A stretch of 64,000 nucleotides of DNA from positions 1 to 64,000 of the forward strand of contig JAXHVO010000081.1 in the NCBI GenBank assembly GCA_034189135.1. Reading direction: 5' to 3'. Shown here one piece after another: positions 1 to 8,599 of the stretch; the stretch's first letter is position 1, and each line of letters opens with the position of its first letter. The position numbers and the translations under genes are program-made. Origin of the DNA: Thermodesulfobacteriota bacterium (GTDB lineage: Bacteria > Desulfobacterota > Desulfobacteria > Desulfobacterales > JAUWMJ01). The notes beneath the pieces were generated by a model, which saw only the letters and a list, made by a program, of their open reading frames with translations, was not told where the DNA came from and searched no databases.

Positions 1-185
1 TTCCGTTTTAAATGAGGAAACTGTCTGAGTGTATTAGAAATCGTTGAGAAAGAACTTAAGTGCAATATGGTTTATTGAAGTAGTTGTAGTATTGAAATTA
101 AATATAATACAGACAATTAGTTCTTTCTTTACGATTTCTTATATACGAGTTTTTCATCGTTTAAAACGGAATATATTTTTGAGAA
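1..185 (+). repeat. MITE family 1, copy A (left tip cut by window edge)
   Basis: AT-rich element with long imperfect terminal inverted repeats. The left arm starts at the window edge with TTCCGTTTTAAATGAGG and the right arm ends ACGGAATATATTTTTGAGAA. A second inverted pair (TTAGAAATCGTTGAGAAAG against CTTTACGATTTCTTA) lies inside. It closely matches 32226-32428 along its whole length. No open frame of protein character was seen. The hydantoinase-like gene begins about 60 bp beyond its right end. Confidence 0.85.
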
Positions 186-197
186 ACAGTATAAATA

Positions 198-226
198 TTG
201 ACACTATCAGCTGTTTTAGATAAATT
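198..226 (+). promoter_or_regulatory. Candidate sigma-70 promoter for the hydantoinase-like gene
   Basis: TTGACA at 198-203, a 17-nt spacer, then TAAATT at 221-226. It sits just outside the right end of MITE copy A, so the element may have supplied or displaced promoter context. The implied leader is very short (start codon at 248). The call rests on sequence match only. Confidence 0.4.
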
Positions 227-247
227 TTATCTGGAAAGGAAAATGGC

Positions 248-1936
248 ATGATTATCGGACTTGATGTTGGCGGCACCCATACGGATGTGGTTCTTTTAGA
301 CAAGGATGGTCTTCTTAGGGAGATTAAGGTAACCACAGACCCGTCAGATCTTTTTAACTCGGTATTGACCGGCCTGATAAAGATCACCGAGGGAATTGAA
401 CCTGAGAAGATCAAGCGCATTGTGCTAAGCACTACCCTGACAACCAATGCCATTGTCCAGAGAAAATTTTCCCCAGTGGGGATGATCGTCTCCGGCGGCC
501 CCGGGCTTGATCCCGAACTGTATCGAACCAATAAAAATTATTTCGCCGTTTCCGGTTCCATTGACCACCGGGGGAAAGAAATTGAGCCGGTTAATGAGGA
601 CGAAATCAAAGAAATCGGAAACCGGTTTCAAAAAGAAAACATACCATGTCTTGGAGTTGTATCTAAATTTTCGGTACGAAATCCTGAGCATGAACGTAAA
701 ATTCATGAAATTTTAAAAGGCTCTTTCGAAAAAGTATTTTTAGGACATCGGATTTCCGGTAACCTGAATTTTCCCCGACGTATTGCCACCACTTACCTAA
801 ACGCAGCCGTTTACCCCATTCATAAAGCTTTTTATGAGGCCGTACAGAAATCTCTTGAAGCAAAGGGGCTGTCGCCTACGATTCGAATCCTCAAAGCGGA
901 CGGCGGAAATATGAATTTCAACTCATCCATCGATATTCCCGGACAGACCATACTTTCCGGACCTGCGGCAAGCATTATGGGGTCAGTGGCATTTAGTTCA
1001 AAAGATGAAGACACACTGATTATGGATATAGGCGGGACCACCACGGACATGTCCATCCTTATTGACCGTGTTCCCCTGTTGGCCCCTTTGGGTATCCGGC
1101 TGGGCCATTATAAAACGCTGATACGTTCTCTCGACACTCTTTCAATAGGCGTGGGAGGGGACAGCGCGGTAAAAATAAAAAACGGACAGCTTAACGTCGG
1201 TCCGGAACGACCCGGACCGGCCATGGCATTTGGCGGCCCGGTGCCCACTCCCACAGACGCTCTTTTTGTGCTGGATGAAATGAAAAATGGAGATCGGGAA
1301 AAATCTGTAAAGGGCATAAAACCCATGGCAAAACAACTCGGTCTTTCGGTTGAAGCAGCCGCTTTGGAAATATTTGAATTTACCTGCAAAAAAATCTTAT
1401 CCGAAGCTGAAAAAATGATAGAACGGACGAATAAAAAACCGGTTTATACGGTTCACGAACTGCAGGAAGGGTACAAGATTGTTCCCCAGAAAATTCTGGT
1501 GCTTGGAGGACCCGCTCTCTGTTTTGCGACACATTTGGAAAGAATTTCTCCATATAAAGTAGAAGTTGTTTCCCGATGGGCAGTTGCCAATGCCATTGGG
1601 GCCGCCCTTGCCAGGACGACCTGTGAAGTTAACTTTTATGCCGATACCGAAAGGGGGGTTGCCACCGCCCCTGCAGAAAATTATTTCAGCAGTATTAACA
1701 GGGACTTTGATCGCAAGGACGCGGTTAAAAATGCCTTTGACCTTCTTAAACAAAAAGCGTTACAAAGAGGTGCAGATCCGGATCATATTGAAATGGAGGT
1801 GCTTGAAACCATGCAATTTAACATGGTAAGAGGGTTTTCTGCTTCCGGGAAAAATATCCGGGTGAAAGTTCAGGTAAAACCGGGGCTGATTCATGGATAT
1901 GACGATATTTTAGCCAATCTGACACGGAGCAGCTGA
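248..1936 (+). CDS. Hydantoinase/oxoprolinase family protein (HyuA-like)
   Basis: 562-residue ATPase-fold protein of the hydantoinase A/5-oxoprolinase family, whose members couple ATP hydrolysis to ring opening of hydantoins or oxoproline or, in relatives, to ketone carboxylation. Visible motifs are an N-terminal phosphate-binding loop (GLDVGGTHTDVVLLD, residues 4-18), the STTLTTNA segment, and a second acidic ATPase motif, MDIGGTTTDMS, near residue 260. The ATG is preceded by AAAGGA at 7 nt. It is shorter than typical HyuA proteins (about 650-700 residues) and lacks much of the usual C-terminal region. No HyuB partner lies next to it, so the substrate cannot be predicted. Family assignment is firm; the reaction is unknown. 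Confidence 0.8.
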   Translation: MIIGLDVGGTHTDVVLLDKDGLLREIKVTTDPSDLFNSVLTGLIKITEGIEPEKIKRIVLSTTLTTNAIVQRKFSPVGMIVSGGPGLDPELYRTNKNYFAVSGSIDHRGKEIEPVNEDEIKEIGNRFQKENIPCLGVVSKFSVRNPEHERKIHEILKGSFEKVFLGHRISGNLNFPRRIATTYLNAAVYPIHKAFYEAVQKSLEAKGLSPTIRILKADGGNMNFNSSIDIPGQTILSGPAASIMGSVAFSSKDEDTLIMDIGGTTTDMSILIDRVPLLAPLGIRLGHYKTLIRSLDTLSIGVGGDSAVKIKNGQLNVGPERPGPAMAFGGPVPTPTDALFVLDEMKNGDREKSVKGIKPMAKQLGLSVEAAALEIFEFTCKKILSEAEKMIERTNKKPVYTVHELQEGYKIVPQKILVLGGPALCFATHLERISPYKVEVVSRWAVANAIGAALARTTCEVNFYADTERGVATAPAENYFSSINRDFDRKDAVKNAFDLLKQKALQRGADPDHIEMEVLETMQFNMVRGFSASGKNIRVKVQVKPGLIHGYDDILANLTRSS

Positions 1937-1943
1937 TCGCTTT

Positions 1944-2120
1944 ACTTGAAGAGCACTGCGTTAGAGGCGCGCGACGCTTGAGGAACATTTCGCTTTAGGC
2001 TTAAAAGCTGACAGAAGCGGCTGATCTATAAGTCCCGCAGGAACGCTAATCGAGTTCACGGAGGGAACGCTCTTCAAAGCCCGTAGGGATGCTCCCAAAG
2101 TCCTGGAAGGACGCTTTTTA
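1944..2120. repeat. Structured intergenic repeat, copy 1 (before HDAC-like gene)
   Basis: An outer stem TTGAAGAGC...GCTCTTCAA encloses several smaller hairpins (GCGT/ACGC, CGCTT/AAGCG with GCTT/AAGC inside, and CCG-GAAC/GTTC-CGG). A tail of short GGGATGCTC/GGACGCT-type units follows, ending in a small GTCCT/AGGAC hairpin and a T run just before the next start codon. A related branched element fills 5371-5488. No coding character was seen. Confidence 0.6.
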
Positions 2121-2125
2121 TAATT

Positions 2126-3442
2126 ATGATACATGCCAAACATAAAACCGGACTTGTTTTTTTCCCTGCATTTGACTGGGCGATAAGCCCTACCCATCCC
2201 GAGAGGGAGGAACGGCTTTTATATACGCAGGATCAAATATTTGAAGAAGGACTGTTTGACATTGAAGGGATCAGGGAATTTAAACCCGACCTGGTTACAG
2301 TGAAAGATGTGCAAAGAGTCCATTTTTGTGTCCCTGATGTATGGAATGTAATGACGGAGTCCCATTTTATTAGCGCCGGCGGTGCCAAAACCATCGGGAT
2401 GGCTGTATTGGACGGAAAGGTGGAAAAAGGATTTGCTCTTGTCCGACCACCCGGGCACCATGCAAGGCGCATTGTGCACGGGGCAAGGGGTTTTTGCAAT
2501 GTCAATATTGAAGCGATTATGATTGAATTCCTTCGGGAAGCATATCATATCGACAGGGTCGCTATAGTGGATACGGACTGCCATCATGGCGACGGGACCC
2601 AGGATATTTACTGGAATGATCCGGATACGCTCTTTATTTCCCTTCACCAGGACGGACGCACACTTTATCCGGGATCGGGGTTTCCCGATGAATTTGGCGG
2701 CTCGAACGCATTGGGAACCACCCTAAACATTCCCCTGCCGCCAAATACATCCGAAGAGGGATTTTTATACACCATAAAAAATGTAGTTAAGCCGGTTTTG
2801 GAAGACTTTAAACCGGATATTATTATCAATTCTGCAGGGCAGGACAATCATTATTCAGATCCTATCACCAATATGAACTTTTCCGCCCAGGGGTATGCCA
2901 CCTTGACTGAAATGTTAAAACCGGATATAGCCGTACTTGAAGGAGGATATTCTATAGAAGGAGCGCTTCCATATGTGAATCTGGGGATCATTTTAGCCAT
3001 GGCCGGAATCGATTACAGCAGGGTAAAAGAACCTGCCTATGACCCGGAAAGTATTCGGCAGACACCTCAGGTGACACAACTGATTGAGATCACAGGGCAG
3101 CTGGTTTTAAGCCAATGGAAACAGAGAGAGGCTGAAAGAGAAAAGATTATAGCATCAAAGGATTTTGATGAGACAAGCCGCAATGTTTTTTACGATACGG
3201 ACGGTATCCACGAAACCCAGAAAGAAAAGATTCGAATTTGTAAAAATTGCAGCGGAACTTATAAAATAGATTCGACTTCTGACCGCGGCAGTCACATCAT
3301 GGCAATTCATATTCCCCGAAAGGCCTGCAAGGAATGCAAAGCGCTAGGATACCGGTGGTATGATATGGCCGCTAAAGACAGCTTTGATATTGTTTTTCTT
3401 CGGGATAGAACTGAGGATGAATATCTGAGCAAGACTTTGTAA
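2126..3442 (+). CDS. Histone deacetylase-like amidohydrolase with C-terminal zinc ribbon
   Basis: 438 residues. Class I/II histone-deacetylase fold (AcuC/acetylpolyamine amidohydrolase superfamily), predicted to remove acyl groups from lysine side chains or small amines using zinc. Motifs are RPPGHH (107-112, catalytic His pair), DTDCHHGDGTQ (near 149, zinc Asp and His), GQDNH (near 239, zinc Asp) and LEGGY. After the catalytic domain, at about residues 370-405, two CxxC pairs (ICKNC and ACKEC) form a probable zinc ribbon, which is unusual for this family. The start abuts the structured repeat and has no clear Shine-Dalgarno sequence. A second HDAC-like protein is encoded at 33657-34607. The substrate is unknown. 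Confidence 0.85.
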   Translation: MIHAKHKTGLVFFPAFDWAISPTHPEREERLLYTQDQIFEEGLFDIEGIREFKPDLVTVKDVQRVHFCVPDVWNVMTESHFISAGGAKTIGMAVLDGKVEKGFALVRPPGHHARRIVHGARGFCNVNIEAIMIEFLREAYHIDRVAIVDTDCHHGDGTQDIYWNDPDTLFISLHQDGRTLYPGSGFPDEFGGSNALGTTLNIPLPPNTSEEGFLYTIKNVVKPVLEDFKPDIIINSAGQDNHYSDPITNMNFSAQGYATLTEMLKPDIAVLEGGYSIEGALPYVNLGIILAMAGIDYSRVKEPAYDPESIRQTPQVTQLIEITGQLVLSQWKQREAEREKIIASKDFDETSRNVFYDTDGIHETQKEKIRICKNCSGTYKIDSTSDRGSHIMAIHIPRKACKECKALGYRWYDMAAKDSFDIVFLRDRTEDEYLSKTL

Positions 3443-3893
3443 AATATAATACTCAAGTTTCGCACCTCTGATTCCCTTACCGTCTATGGTTTTGGGTAAA
3501 CTATGGGGCGCGAAACCTGGGAATGGAAATGCAAAGAGATAGCTTAAAGCAATAGGCAATAAAAATCGTAAGAATAAATTTTAATATTTTCTGCTGCACA
3601 TAAATGTACTGCTTATTTGCACTAAATAAGACATTTTATGAATAAACAGGTGCTCTAAATATTTAATTCCGTTTAAGTATCTGTATTTTTATATATATTA
3701 TTCAATTAGTCATTTTGGAACAATTTTTGCTATTTATTTATAGGTTTAGGTTGCAAACGTTTTAAAATGAGGACTTAACCATTTATTTTTTTATTTCTGG
3801 GGTAAAAAAACAATAGAACAAAAATCGAAACATTCAAAAGTGAATACCACAATGGTAAAGAGGCAGTAACAAGCTTAAAAAGGAGACATTATC
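3443..3893. other. 450-bp intergenic region before the OmpA-like gene
   Basis: AT-rich and non-coding on both strands. Its left end carries a short MITE family 2 derivative (3451-3520). The rest shows no gene or convincing hairpin. The AAGGAG ribosome-binding site of the OmpA-like gene lies at its right edge. Confidence 0.6.
3451..3520 (+). repeat. MITE family 2, short degenerate derivative
   Basis: Begins ACTCAAGTTTCGCACC, exactly as the full 338-bp elements do. It ends about 70 bp later with GGGGCGCGAAACCTGGG, a decayed version of the right terminal repeat GGGGTGCGAAACTTGAG. The interior is lost. Confidence 0.6.
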
Positions 3894-5360
3894 ATGCGAA
3901 AAAATATTTCAGTCATAGTAGCGCTCATTGCTGCTCTATTTTTTCTGGGCGCCTGCGGAGGAAGCAATTTAAAAGTAAAACAGATCCCTATGTCGGAAAA
4001 TCCGACGGAACAGATCAACCGTTTGAACAACGATCTTCAAACCGCTCGAAACAACCAGCTTTATGTTCTGTCGCCGACCTGGTTTGCAAAGGCCGAAGAG
4101 TCTTTCAATAATGCAGTCAAAGACCGAAATAGTGGCGCGGCACTTTCCGACATCCTGAACAATGTGGCTCAGAGCAGAGCCCAGCTCACGCAAGCCCAAA
4201 AAGTGGCCAATATTGCCAATAGTTCGCTACCAAGGGTGATCAAAAGGCGAAAGCTTGCCCGTGCTTCAGGGGCCACCAAAATGGGAAAGGATTATGTAAA
4301 AGCGGAAGAACAGTTCCTTGACCTCATGAGATCGGTGGAAAATAATAATGTGAAATCGGCCCGTAAAAATGAAGCCAAGGTGATCCGCTCTTTTCAGAAC
4401 CTTGAATTAAGGGCCATTAAGGAAAAGACTCTGGGCGAGGTGCGCAAGCTTCTTAGGCAGGCGGAGAAGGAAGACGCAAGGAAATTCGCTCCCAGTACCT
4501 ATGCTCTGGCAACCAATAAGCTAAAAGCAACGGATGCGTTTATCTCAAAAAATCCTTACAAGAAGGAAAAAATGCTGGAAAAGGCAAACGATGCGCTTTT
4601 TGAGGCCTGGCGCTGTATCAGGGTAACCAGGCAGTGCAAAAAGGTTAAAAACATGAGACCCGAACAGATTACACTCTGGTATGAAAAAGCCTTATATCAA
4701 ACTGTAAACGCCCTGGATGCTCCTGATATGCGCGACGAGCCTTTTAAAATTCAGGTAGAGAATATTTTAAGCTCCATTACTAGTTTGAAAGAAGATCGTA
4801 ATTTTATGATCGAGAAGATGAAAGAACAGCAGGCTGAAATCGATGCTTTAAAAAAACAGACCGCCTCTTTGGCAGACAGGAGCAGGAAAGAACAGGCTGC
4901 CAAAGAACGTCTGGCTGCTGAAAAGAAATTTAACAAATTATTCGGTGAGGTTCGCAACCTCTTTAAAACAAACGAGGCTGAAGTTTATAAGCAGGGGAAC
5001 CAGCTTCTAATCAGATTAAGAGCCATAGAATTTCCGGTAGGCAAGTATGTAATTATGCCGGAAAATTATGGACTGCTTAGTACCGTTCAACGGGCCATTC
5101 GCATATTCGGTGAGCCCAATGTCGTCATTGAGGGGCATACGGACAGCACGGGATCGGATGAAATAAATGAACATTTATCGGAAAAAAGGGCTTACGCAGT
5201 CGGGCAATACCTGATAGCAAACCGAACCCTGCCGGCAAATAAAATCGTAACTGTTGGATATGGAGAGATTCGACCCCTGGCATCCAATAAAACTGCAAAG
5301 GGAAGGGCAGTTAACCGGCGTATCGACGTCATTATAAAACCCCAAAGCATGTTGAAGTAG
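3894..5360 (+). CDS. OmpA family outer-membrane lipoprotein
   Basis: 488 residues. A lipoprotein signal peptide ends in the lipobox LGAC with Cys21 followed by Gly, which suggests outer-membrane sorting. The middle (about 30-370) is Lys/Ala/Glu-rich and helical with coiled-coil character near 310-350. The C-terminal 110 residues are an OmpA-type peptidoglycan-binding domain, recognised by EGHTDSTGSDEIN, LSEKRA, GYGEIRPLASN and NRRIDVII. It probably tethers the outer membrane to peptidoglycan. The start is supported by AAGGAG 8 nt upstream. It appears to be a single-gene unit. The role of the long helical region is unknown. Confidence 0.85.
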   Translation: MRKNISVIVALIAALFFLGACGGSNLKVKQIPMSENPTEQINRLNNDLQTARNNQLYVLSPTWFAKAEESFNNAVKDRNSGAALSDILNNVAQSRAQLTQAQKVANIANSSLPRVIKRRKLARASGATKMGKDYVKAEEQFLDLMRSVENNNVKSARKNEAKVIRSFQNLELRAIKEKTLGEVRKLLRQAEKEDARKFAPSTYALATNKLKATDAFISKNPYKKEKMLEKANDALFEAWRCIRVTRQCKKVKNMRPEQITLWYEKALYQTVNALDAPDMRDEPFKIQVENILSSITSLKEDRNFMIEKMKEQQAEIDALKKQTASLADRSRKEQAAKERLAAEKKFNKLFGEVRNLFKTNEAEVYKQGNQLLIRLRAIEFPVGKYVIMPENYGLLSTVQRAIRIFGEPNVVIEGHTDSTGSDEINEHLSEKRAYAVGQYLIANRTLPANKIVTVGYGEIRPLASNKTAKGRAVNRRIDVIIKPQSMLK

Positions 5361-5370
5361 TGATGAAACA

Positions 5371-5488
5371 TTGAGGAGCGCTACATTTGATGAGTGCTTC
5401 GTTTGAGGCATCAAGCCTCGCACAGCGGAATGCTCATCAAGGCATGCAGTGCAATGCCGCTCTTCAATGACCGAAGGGACGCTCCATT
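5371..5488. repeat. Structured intergenic repeat, copy 2 (before epmA)
   Basis: Can fold as a branched structure. The outer stem is ATTGAGGAGCG...CGCTCTTCAAT. One arm is TGATGAGTGC...GCTCATCA with an inner GAGGC/GCCTC hairpin, and another arm is GGCAT/ATGCC. A tail containing GAAGGGACGCTCC runs into the epmA ATG. The outer stem and tail match the element at 1944-2120. Confidence 0.6.
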
Positions 5489-6409
5489 ATGCCCTTTTAC
5501 AGACAAGCGGTTATAAATAAAAACCTTAACATAAGAGCCCGGACAGTTCAGGCTGTCCGGGCTTTTTTTATTGAAAAAGGCTACCTTGAAATAGAAACTC
5601 CCTGCCGGATTCCAGCTCCGGCTCCCGAAGAACATATCGATGCTGAAATTTCGCGCGACTGGTATTTGCAGACTTCTCCGGAACTATGCATGAAAAGACT
5701 TCTTGCATCCGGATACTCCCGCATCTTTCAGATTTGCAAATGCTTTCGACAAAACGAAAGGGGAAGCAAACACCTGCCAGAATTGACCATGCTCGAGTGG
5801 TATGCTTCAGGAACCGATTATTTTGATATGATGGCGCAGACCGAAGACCTGATATGCCATGTGGCTGAAAATATGAATTCCAACCGCCAACTGGTTTATC
5901 AGGGGGGTAAAATCGATTTACAAAAACCATGGCCCAAGATTTCTGTCACGGAAGCTTTTGATAAATTTACCGGAACCACTTTGAAAAATGTGATTTCAGA
6001 AGATTTGTTTGATGAACTATTGACGGCTGAGATAGAACCAAACCTTGGCCAGGAAAGACCTGTTTTTCTTTATGACTACCCCGCCTCCTTTGCGCCTCTC
6101 GCCAGGGTCAAACCAGACAATCCTTTCCTGGCCCAACGCTTTGAGTTATATATTGCGGGTCTGGAATTGTGCAATGCTTTTACAGAGTTGAATGATGCAG
6201 CAGAACAAAGAAAAAGGTTTGAAGTTGAGCTAAAGAAAAGACACCATTTGGGGAAGGGCGTCTACCCGATGCCGGAAAAATTTCTGGAATTTCTTAAGGT
6301 CATGCCGGCTGCGTCCGGTAATGCGCTTGGCATTGATCGGTTGGTGATGCTTTTTGCGGATACGGCAAAAATTGATGATGTGGTGGCGTTTACGCCTGAA
6401 GAGTTATGA
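5489..6409 (+). CDS. epmA: EF-P--(R)-beta-lysine ligase
   Basis: 306 residues. Class II lysyl-tRNA-synthetase paralogue (EpmA/PoxA/GenX) that attaches beta-lysine to a conserved lysine of elongation factor P, helping ribosomes through polyproline stretches. The N-terminus aligns with the known family through FFIEKGYLEIETP. Later motifs are TSPELCMKRLL, QICKCFRQNE, LTMLEWY, ELCNAFTELNDA and the C-terminal GNALGIDRLVMLFA. The length is close to the E. coli enzyme, and there is no anticodon-binding domain, as expected. Neither epmB nor efp is in this window. A terminator-like hairpin lies inside the first 30 codons. Confidence 0.93.
   Translation: MPFYRQAVINKNLNIRARTVQAVRAFFIEKGYLEIETPCRIPAPAPEEHIDAEISRDWYLQTSPELCMKRLLASGYSRIFQICKCFRQNERGSKHLPELTMLEWYASGTDYFDMMAQTEDLICHVAENMNSNRQLVYQGGKIDLQKPWPKISVTEAFDKFTGTTLKNVISEDLFDELLTAEIEPNLGQERPVFLYDYPASFAPLARVKPDNPFLAQRFELYIAGLELCNAFTELNDAAEQRKRFEVELKKRHHLGKGVYPMPEKFLEFLKVMPAASGNALGIDRLVMLFADTAKIDDVVAFTPEEL
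5536..5569 (+). terminator. Terminator-like hairpin inside epmA
   Basis: Perfect 11-bp stem AGCCCGGACAG / CTGTCCGGGCT with a 6-nt loop, followed directly by a run of seven T. It has the form of a strong rho-independent terminator, yet lies at codons 16-27 of epmA, where the encoded residues are conserved. It could attenuate epmA or be a fortuitous coding palindrome. Confidence 0.5.
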
Positions 6410-6559
6410 GACTTTGATAAATAGGGCATAGATTTTGCCAGATTCGCACCGCTCTTCATAAGGTTGTTTTTTTCTTGGCATACTTACAAATAAAAACAAT
6501 ATCTGTGTAATCAGTGTTCATTTGTGTCCCCTTTTAAAAAGTTATTAGCTGAAGGACTA

Positions 6560-6665
6560 AATAAGCTAAATATTGCTCGACATAATAAGCTAAAAAAGCT
6601 ACAACCTAATAAGCTAAATTTAAAACATCATAAAAAGCTAAAAACTACACGGCGCAATAAGCTAA
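6560..6665. promoter_or_regulatory. 24-bp-phased iterons before the Fic gene
   Basis: The 10-bp core AATAAGCTAA occurs at 6560, 6584, 6608 and 6656, with a variant AAAAAGCTAA at 6632. The phase is exactly 24 bp throughout. Only the core is conserved; the 14-bp spacers differ. The array ends 17 bp before the Fic start codon at 6682, so it overlaps the likely promoter. It looks like a multi-site operator. Confidence 0.75.
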
Positions 6666-6681
6666 TGAGAGTACGAAAGCT

Positions 6682-8235
6682 ATGACAAATCCACATGAAA
6701 AATTAGCCGAATCCCTTGAGAAACTGAAAAAGCTGCAAAACCAGGGTGTCGTCGCTGTGCGTTCAGGTGATCTGACCAGAACCCATCGGGAACGCCTGGT
6801 CAAAAACGGCTTCTTGAAAGAGGTCATGAAAGGTTGGTACATCCCTGCCCGCCCGGATGAGGCCGCGGGCGAGAGTACAGCATGGTACGCATCGTTCTGG
6901 GATTTCTGTGCAGCCTATTTGCAGAAGCGTTTTGGGAAGAAATGGAGTCTTTCTCCTGAGCAGTCACTATTGCTGCATGTCGGAAACATGACGGTTCCAC
7001 GCCAACTTCTTGTGCGCTCTCCGAAGGCCCGCAACAAAATTACAAGGTTGCCGCACGAAACTTCTTTATTTGATACGCGTGCGGCCCTGCCTGAAGTTGG
7101 ACAAATTGCAAAAAAGGAAGGCTTGCGTGTGTTCTCTTTGCCTGCGGGCCTTGTGAACTGTGGGCCAGAATTCTTCAGGCAGAACGCAACAGATGCACGT
7201 GCGGCTCTGGCCATGGTGCGCAACGCATCTGATGTGCTATCAATGCTCCTTGAAGGCGGACGTACCAAGGTTGCCGGCCGTCTCGCCGGCGCATTCCGAA
7301 ATATCGGACGTGACCGTATTGCCAGCGATATTGTCAAAACAATGCGAGCCGCAGACTTCGATATTCGAGAAAGTGATCCGTTCGAAAATACAATAAATCT
7401 TATCCTGCCGGTACGCGAACAGTCGCCTTATGTGAACCGTATTCGCCTAATGTGGCGTCAAATGCGAGAACCAATCCTCAAACAATTTCCGATCCCGCCG
7501 GGTTTGCCCTCAGACATCGATGCCTATCTTAAGACTGCAGATGACATTTACGTTACGGACGCTTATCACTCGTTGTCTATTGAAGGTTACCGGGCCAGCC
7601 CTGAGCTGATTGAACGAGTTCGCAGTGGCGAATGGAATCCGGATGAAAACAAGGATGACCACCAACACCGTAATGCTTTAGCCGCGCGCGGATACTGGCA
7701 GGCCTATCAGGCCGTCCGCAAAAGTATGCGCAGAGTAGTAGACGGCGATAATCCCGGCGAAGTTTGTGATAATGATCATAGTGACTGGTACCGTGAGATG
7801 TTTGGGCCGAGCGTAATGGCCGGCCTCTTGAAAGCAGTGGATCTTGCCGGCTACCGAAACGACCAGGTATATATACGCCGCTCAATGCATGTACCACCAC
7901 GTTATGAAGCTGTGCGGGACTGCATGCCTGCACTCTTTGATTTGCTGAGAGAAGAGTCAGAACCATCAGTGCGTGTTGTCCTGGGGCACTTCGTGTTCGT
8001 TTATATCCATCCATACATGGATGGCAATGGACGTATCGGTCGATTTCTTATGAACGTGATGCTCGCTGCGGGCGGGTACCCTTGGACCGTTGTCCCTATG
8101 GAAAAGCGAAACGACTATATGGCTGCGTTGGAAAGCGCGAGCGTAAAGCAAGACATCGTGCCGTTTGCACTGTTTCTTGGGAGCCTTGTTTCCGACAGCA
8201 TAGAAGAAAAACCAGCACCAAAGATACCTAATTGA
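6682..8235 (+). CDS. Fic family protein with AbiEi-like N-terminal half
   Basis: 517 residues. The C-terminal part holds the Fic catalytic motif HPYMDGNGRIGR (near 442-453), the signature of enzymes that transfer AMP (or other phosphoryl groups) to target-protein hydroxyls. An SLSIEG sequence near residue 295 fits the (S/T)xxxE(G/N) autoinhibitory motif, placed N-terminal to the catalytic site as in self-restrained Fic proteins. The first 60 residues resemble the winged helix of AbiEi-type antitoxins (GVVAVRSGDLTRTHRERLVK, then FLKEVMKGWYIP), and the region up to about 220 resembles the AbiEi body. This suggests a one-gene toxin/antitoxin-like fusion that binds the adjacent iterons. No separate antitoxin gene is nearby. 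Confidence 0.85.
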   Translation: MTNPHEKLAESLEKLKKLQNQGVVAVRSGDLTRTHRERLVKNGFLKEVMKGWYIPARPDEAAGESTAWYASFWDFCAAYLQKRFGKKWSLSPEQSLLLHVGNMTVPRQLLVRSPKARNKITRLPHETSLFDTRAALPEVGQIAKKEGLRVFSLPAGLVNCGPEFFRQNATDARAALAMVRNASDVLSMLLEGGRTKVAGRLAGAFRNIGRDRIASDIVKTMRAADFDIRESDPFENTINLILPVREQSPYVNRIRLMWRQMREPILKQFPIPPGLPSDIDAYLKTADDIYVTDAYHSLSIEGYRASPELIERVRSGEWNPDENKDDHQHRNALAARGYWQAYQAVRKSMRRVVDGDNPGEVCDNDHSDWYREMFGPSVMAGLLKAVDLAGYRNDQVYIRRSMHVPPRYEAVRDCMPALFDLLREESEPSVRVVLGHFVFVYIHPYMDGNGRIGRFLMNVMLAAGGYPWTVVPMEKRNDYMAALESASVKQDIVPFALFLGSLVSDSIEEKPAPKIPN

Positions 8236-8274
8236 TACCTGAATTAAAAAAAAGTATTGGAAATAGGTATTTTC

Positions 8275-8490
8275 CTATTTCAACATCGCTCTATCGTTGT
8301 TGACGGTCAGCTTGCCCCCACTGTTGTTCGAATATTCTTTGCCTAATATTTCGTGCATTTTTTTTGGCAAAACAACATACAATAATGCTCCGAATGCTAT
8401 TCCTAAAGATGCTGATATTAATAGGTCGTTATGTACCCTAATAAAGAAATAGCTGTAAAGAGATGAGGCACCAGAAGCAGAAAGTAGCAT
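8275..8490 (-). CDS. Hypothetical small membrane protein (possibly a remnant)
   Basis: 71 residues with two hydrophobic stretches, one at the N-terminus (LLSASGASSLYSYFF) and LLISASLGIAFGALLYVVLP, then a polar tail. The frame stays open upstream of the ATG to a stop near 8530, continuing with hydrophobic residues, so the 5' end may be truncated or the start misjudged. It is convergent with the Fic gene, with stop codons about 40 bp apart. Not recognised. Confidence 0.3.
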   Translation of the reverse strand: MLLSASGASSLYSYFFIRVHNDLLISASLGIAFGALLYVVLPKKMHEILGKEYSNNSGGKLTVNNDRAMLK

Positions 8491-8599
8491 AGTGATTAGA
8501 CCAATTGCACGACTTTGTATTTTCTGACCCCTTCAGCCTAAACAGCTTCAGCCTGACTACGTGAGCAGGTAAGGTAAACTTATGCAAAAGTTGTTACAG

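Noticed and set aside
248-1936. Full hydantoinase or acetone carboxylase operon
   Set aside because: No HyuB or third subunit gene follows; only the ATPase-type subunit is present.
6560-6665. Possible CRISPR array
   Set aside because: Only a 10-bp core is repeated, with 14-bp spacers; no cas genes. Operator-type iterons fit better.
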